Below the pieces are notes generated by a model. That model saw nothing but the letters and a program-made list of their open reading frames with translations. It had not been told where the DNA came from and ran no database searches. From Lepeophtheirus salmonis (taxonomy: Eukaryota > Arthropoda > Copepoda > Siphonostomatoida > Caligidae), in assembly GCF_016086655.4 (NCBI RefSeq), contig NC_052135.2, positions 53,555,671-53,619,670 on the forward strand: a stretch of 64,000 nt of DNA. Reading direction: 5' to 3'. Shown here piece after piece: positions 58,986 to 64,000 of the stretch. Both the position numbers and the translations under genes were made by a program. Within the stretch, counting starts at the first letter, position 1, and each line of letters starts with the position of its first letter.

Positions 58986-60830
58986 AAAAAGGGCATAAAC
59001 AAACCAATATTTCCATTCGGGAGTTCCATTATTTTCTGCAATATGGCGCCACTCTCGATCGTTATGTAAACAAACTACTAAAAGTAAACTACGTTCATTA
59101 TCACTCTTTTTAACTATAAAACTATTGTTGAATGGTTCTTGGAAATTGTTCGCAGCTAAACAATTACAACTTATAATTCAACCAATCAACGTTCAAAACA
59201 CTGATTAGGATCAAACAAGCACAAAAACAACAACAAAATACAATATAAATTTTTGTATTAACCAGGTAACGCCATCCTTGTAGCTTCCAACAAAAATACA
59301 CTTTATTACAAGACTATATTTTATATTAATAACTCAACTTAGTATTGTTTAAAATAAAAACTTAAACATACTTCTTGGAACTCGCCATTTATGATTTTGC
59401 ACCGTGTAAATAAAGGAGAGAAAGTTATTTCATGCAACATGCATATTTCAATGAATGGGATCTGAGATGCAATGAAATAAATACTTTCAAATGAAATCGT
59501 ACGTTATGAAACTGTAATCATCTATTTTTATTATCCCTCCCCCCCTCAATTTTCTTGTGATTTATTCCTATAAAACAGTGATTTCAGAATGAGAGGTTTT
59601 ATGCATAAAAATATAACATGTTTCTAAAATTGATAATGCAATGAGAAATTAAAAGTTGAAAGTACGAGAATTACTAACATAAAATGATAGGACGGATCTT
59701 CTTGGATCCGGATAGTTTCTTTAGACGTAAATATTTGAGTTCTTTAGAAATTCAGATCCACAACCAAATTTAGACGGATACTTTGTCAAATTTTATGAGT
59801 ATTTTATCAGAGCTTGGACTAGTATAAAAAAGATTCTGGATTAAGGTTTTATTTTTAAAATTTACAATTAATATCTTGATGTTTTTAATAATAATATTTT
59901 CATTCAAAAAATGTAAAAGAACTAGGGGTGGTGACAAAGGATTTTTGAGACCAAGCATTACTTATTGGAGTGGCATTACATCACTTACCCAAGGGAACTA
60001 TGGTAAAAAAAAGTTTAATAAAAGGAGTTGTTCTATGATAGAAGAGTTGACTTCATTTTATTTGTTCTAGGCCTCTTTCCCCCTGCACAACTATTCCCTC
60101 GTCCTTTTACTGCGTTGGATTTCATTCCCCGAGCTTTCTTTACCTTGAACATTTACTCTCTGAACCATGTAGCACCCAGTGTTTTACACCCTATTACAAT
60201 AAATAGCATCATCCTAAGTTATGGGGGTAAATTTTCAGTGAGAACTGAAAATTTTGCCGAATAACCATGTTATAATACTTAAATCTTCATTAGCAAAAAA
60301 TTTTTTAATTTGCTACATCAATATATTTGTATATATTCAATTTTTCGTAAGGGAACCATATTTTTTTGACTGTGATAAATGAATCATATTCAAAAAAAAA
60401 AAAAAAAATGAATTCCACGAGCCAAAAAAAATCAATATTTTTTTATCTATGGTATTATGTTTTTGTTTGATAAATTACCAAGTACATATTTTGTACATAT
60501 ACTTTGTTTATTATGCATAAAATAGGTATACTCATGGATATATTTAAACAAATTAATGTGAGCTCTCTGCTTGAAATTATATGCATTTACTCTGATGGTT
60601 TCCTATGTGTAAATTGCATAAGATTTTTGGCAGGGTTGTTAATTCATCAGGACATGTAAAAAGTAAATATATCTGATGTATTTATTCTAAAAATAAGAAT
60701 AATTTGCTATTTAACATTTGAAGTATTAGTATTTTTTGTTTGAATTTGAAGGCAGGCAACGAGTTATAACTATGTTAAACATTGCATTAGCAATACATGA
60801 GTATTTTAACGTAAATTCTCAACATTTATT
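58986..60830. other. non-coding; short frames without motif
   Basis: Frames at 59876-60070 and 60028-60264 are open but give no recognised domain or splice context that I trust. An A-run lies at about 60393-60408. 59698-59775 shows GACGGAT/GGATCC phrases similar in style to the right-edge repeat. Confidence 0.35.
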
Positions 60831-60839
60831 TGCATTCAC

Positions 60840-61830
60840 AATTTCAATGTCAAAAGCTGTTGTCATTATTATTTAATGTTTGAAGAGAGAACATCCAAAT
60901 ATGAACAACTTGTGATCCTAAGAGCTAGAGTATAATTAAAAGAATGATTGTGAAAGAATTACACGCAGTTTGGCTAATTGGGAGTATTCTGTCTGGTTAA
61001 AAAAAAAAAGAAGTAAGATGGTAACCCTGACCATTGACATAATGTTTTAGTGGAGAAAAACTTAGTTGTCATGACGCTTTATTAGATCCGCTACAAGCAA
61101 CTGTGACGAGGGGTGGAGGTCAAAGCTTGACGGTCGTTGAAATTAGCGATTTGATTAGATTAGATTAGATACCCCTACACAACACCGTTAACTACCATCG
61201 GAAATAAGGACATAAAAAATTACGGTATATGTTCAATAGATGGATTGGTTCTGGAATTTTTTTTACAGATTGATCCAAATCTTACAAAATATCAGTTTCT
61301 TTAAATAAATCATTCCTCAGCTACACAGGAAGTGAAATATTGCAAAATTTGTCTTTTAAATATATATTTTACTTACAAATTACGCCTAATATTTATTTTG
61401 AATGTCTATTCGACGTATGAGACAAAGTAAAACTGATGATTTGAATCCTAAATCGCCTGTGTATATGCCGTATTTCAGCTACAATATTACGTAGGCAAAC
61501 AGGCTACTATGTACTAGCCCCACTGGCTTTTTATTAGACACAGTCTTGTGGAATATAATGTCTGTTGAGCTCTGAGGGAGGGGGGAGATGGAAATAAATT
61601 AGGATATAGGCAAGAATTACTCCTATGTCTATCAATTAACGGCGACTCTCCATCTTTTATAGGCATATCCAAATGTTCAATCTGTTTTGTATTTATTAAT
61701 ATGTTCTATTTAGTAAAAATGGAAGTTCACTCATTAGGAGTTAAATAATTAGTACTTTAGATTAATAAAAAATAAAATTCACTCCTAAAAAAGGCCTGAA
61801 AAAAAAGTCCCATTTTCATCATTAGACCAA
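60840..61830. repeat. DR1 remnants, minus then plus, with an insertion
   Basis: A short minus piece (GTTGTCATTATTATTTAATG, 60860) precedes a plus copy that starts AAGATGGTAACCCTGACCAT (61015) and runs to GAGGGGTGGAGG (61117). It is then interrupted and resumes about 61575 with GGAGGGGGGAGATGGAAATA, CAAGAATTACTCCTATGTCT (61612), and TTCAATCTGTTTTG, ending ATTTTCATCATTAG (61812). The 61130-61560 piece looks like an insertion into a DR1 copy; it includes a GATTA/GATTT micro-repeat at 61148-61168. Confidence 0.45.
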
Positions 61831-63440
61831 AGAAAATTGGTTCACTATTTGAAAATGGATAAATTTAAGTCTTTGGTCTAAGATTGCGATACGAATCGAT
61901 ATCATTTAATACCAAACTGTAAAAAAATTCGGTCTTGAACCAAGACCCAACACTAATGTTTACCTTTTATTACAAGTTTTTAAAATAATGATAATCATTT
62001 TTAAAAAGGCCATGTTGGTTTTTTTTCCATGTGTTTCACACATTGACATAAAGTCAGGCACTGTTTCATTGCACAACGCGACGTTACTTCAGTAATGCAA
62101 AAATATACAGTGTTTTTTTTCTCAGCTGCTGATGTTTCTGATTTTTTTTTTCTCAATAAGTGTTTTAATGTAGATTAATTGATTTGGAAAAAGTAATTAT
62201 TAAGCTGTGAATAATTCTGAGCAATTATTGAATAATACTTTCATCGTTGGGAAGAGTTGTGTAACAGATTCTAGAATGAAAGGTTGTGAGATACAATGCA
62301 TTTAAGGACGTGAAAAATAAACACATTCTTGAATGTTTCTTATTCATTTGGATTTTCTTTTCTTTTTATTTGTATATAGGTTCATACGATTATTATTTGA
62401 CAAATGTTCTCGTATGATTCCCTAGGGGGAATGAGAACAATACGACGTTTGTTATACGTAATAAGGAGAGTCCTTCAAAGTGAAGGAATTATCGATTTTT
62501 ATACATACATTTTCTCCCTAGGGTAAGGGGACAAAGAGATGAGGGAGTTTGAAGAAGTGGGCGAAGAGCAATTATTATCTCCGTATTCCAAGACTTTGAA
62601 TAATGTAATCATTGGCTACACAATAATTTGTGTTTTTTTTTAGCATTTTCTACTTATTTTTATATTTTAAAATAAATTACTATATATAGGTTCAGAAAAA
62701 TATACAAATATTGTTTTCCATAACTATAAATATTTATATAATATATATCACGTCGTTAACTTTATTGTATCTCGCAACTTTTTCCCTAAAAAGAAACAAA
62801 AAAAATACCTAAAATTACTTGGTCATGTTTAACCAATTCTTAACAACAATTATTCAATTTACATATGAACATAATTGTTCACAGTTTTACAAGATATTAT
62901 TCTAATTCACCAATTATTGTTCAAGAAAGGGAAATGAAGTAGATAATTCTACAGCTGATAATAAAATACAGTGTACATTTAATATCAATAAATCATTGAT
63001 GCCCAAACTGAAGCGATAACATATTTATGACGTTCCTCCTCGTACCTCTAAAGAGAGCTTACGTACAACGTTTTCGTAGCACCCCACACTATGTTGTCAC
63101 AGACCTGCGTAAGGGTCACTTTACTATGCTAAATCTATTTCTACTTCCAAGATCTACCTTAGGATTTTTGTTATTTTCAAAGCTTGAAATGGTTCCTCAC
63201 ACATACAAACATACTTTAAGTTTTGAGAATAATGCCAAATTAATAGATAATATTCATATGAGTAAAAATAACTTGGAACGCGTCTAACATAATATGTAAA
63301 AATAAATAAACTTTTACCCAAATCCTTTGCGAAATAAATAAATACAAATAAATCTCAAGTGTCTTGACGTAGATAACTGTATGTAGTTTTCTAATGGTAG
63401 GTTTTAATTTGTATTGAGACTCTATCCGAGATAGATTTTT
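61831..63440. other. non-coding, AT-rich
   Basis: The 86-codon frame at 63027-63287 begins MTFLLVPLKRAYVQRFRSTP and has ordinary composition, but no motif, splice site or neighbour supports it. No other content seen. Confidence 0.35.
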
Positions 63441-63444
63441 TACG

Positions 63445-64000
63445 TCAGATCGGTCTTAAGTGGTTTTTTTCTAGACTGATTTGGACAGATATTTCGCTCC
63501 CAATCACGATCTTATAAGTTTAATTGTTTTCACAACATGTACCAATTTTCTTCGGTCTTAATCTATGACCGATTTTTTCTCTCTCTTGATTTGTGAGTTG
63601 TACAGTTATGATCTACATAAAACATTTAGCTTCAAGTGTGTCCATGTTCACCATTTTGAAACACGCATGACGTCATCAACAATTCATCTATAGAATGGGT
63701 CTAGGCCTAATTTTAAATTAAATATATTAAGACCAATTTTTGGTAAGACCGATCCAGACCAACTTTTTCTTTGGGACAGATTTGACTTTTTGAAGGAAAA
63801 AATACCAACGAAGCATACAGTATTAATAGTGTTGATAATTGTTCCAATCCCGATTGTTTTTCTACGATTCGGCCTTATGTGATAGTTTCAAGATGGATTT
63901 GGACGGACCTTTCATTATAGACCACGATCTCTAAATTAATCGTTTTCTCAACATATACTATTTTTTCGGTATGAATCTATGGATCAATTTTCTCTCTATC
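63445..64000. repeat. diverged direct repeat with internal inverted GACCGATC motifs
   Basis: 63479-63590 and 63899-64000 align over about 100 bp: TTGGACAGATATTTCGCTCC against TTGGACGGACCTTTCATTAT, then CACGATCT, GTTTTCACAACATGTAC against GTTTTCTCAACATATAC, TCGGTCTTAATCTATGACCG against TCGGTATGAATCTATGGATC, then ATTTTCTCTCT-like ends. Spacing is about 420 bp and the second copy is cut by the window edge. In between, CAGATCGGTCTTAAGTGG (63447) is partly inverted in GTAAGACCGATCCAGACC (about 63743). It might be tandem copies of a short TIR element. Confidence 0.5.

Noticed and set aside
59876..60264. Two overlapping open frames as exons
   Set aside because: No recognised domain, and splice-site matches nearby are weak.
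63027..63287. 86-codon frame as a gene
   Set aside because: No motif, splice site, repeat relation or neighbour supports it; it is at chance length for a 64-kb window.
1..64000. CRISPR array, operon, prophage or bacterial insertion
   Set aside because: No regularly spaced direct repeats of the right size, no clusters of tightly spaced frames, and the only intact gene is spliced.

Overview
The window looks like AT-rich, repeat-dense nuclear DNA of an invertebrate animal. Coding identity is almost entirely decayed DNA transposons (Tc1-like and mariner) and non-LTR retrotransposons, separated by non-coding DNA with poly-A/T runs. One host gene fragment has a spliceosomal intron (GTAAG...CAG). 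The Tc1-like families, as far as I can recall them, fit those abundant in caligid copepods such as the salmon louse Lepeophtheirus salmonis. That assignment is inference from memory. Nothing suggests bacterial, organellar or viral origin: no operons, CRISPR, rRNA, or tRNA I can support.

Layout. 1-4 kb: 3' end of a LINE, a degenerate tandem repeat, a second possible LINE tail and a mariner pseudogene. 6-7 kb: Tc1-like pseudogene. 9.7-10.5 kb: internally deleted mariner. 11-15.2 kb: Tc1 fragments, including two copies (A, B) of a deletion-derivative family and two fragments of another Tc1 family. 16-18.3 kb: LINE 3' end (minus strand), copies of a dispersed repeat (here 'DR2'), and a 57-codon Cys/His-rich reading frame. 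18.6-21.2 kb: decayed R1-like LINE. 21.5-23.8 kb: another Tc1 deletion derivative and copy C. 24 kb: weak candidate exon on the minus strand. 25-35 kb: mostly DR1 and DR2 repeats, LTR-like repeats and a degenerate coding relic at 31.4-31.9 kb. 36.4-37.6 kb: nearly full-length but broken Tc1 element. 38-39.3 kb: three DR1 units in tandem. 40.6-45.1 kb: hairpins, copy E, and a short TIR element. 46-49.5 kb: copy D, a DR1 inverted pair, and a mariner. 52.3-53.3 kb: the one convincing host gene, two exons of a SAM-domain protein of the SAMD5/SASH type, running right and incomplete. 55-58.9 kb: further Tc1 fragments and a second DR1 inverted pair. 60.8-64 kb: DR1 remnants and a diverged direct repeat.

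The host gene aside, the genes do not form a pathway. The main pattern is that at least three distinct Tc1-like families keep the transposase N-terminal DNA-binding region and the extreme C-terminus but lack the catalytic core between them. In one family the same junction is shared by four copies, which suggests non-autonomous amplification. I found no convincing new biological system. The best leads are those deletion derivatives, the DR1 inverted pairs (possible foldback elements), a nested hairpin near 41.6 kb, and the 57-codon reading frame at 17.1 kb.
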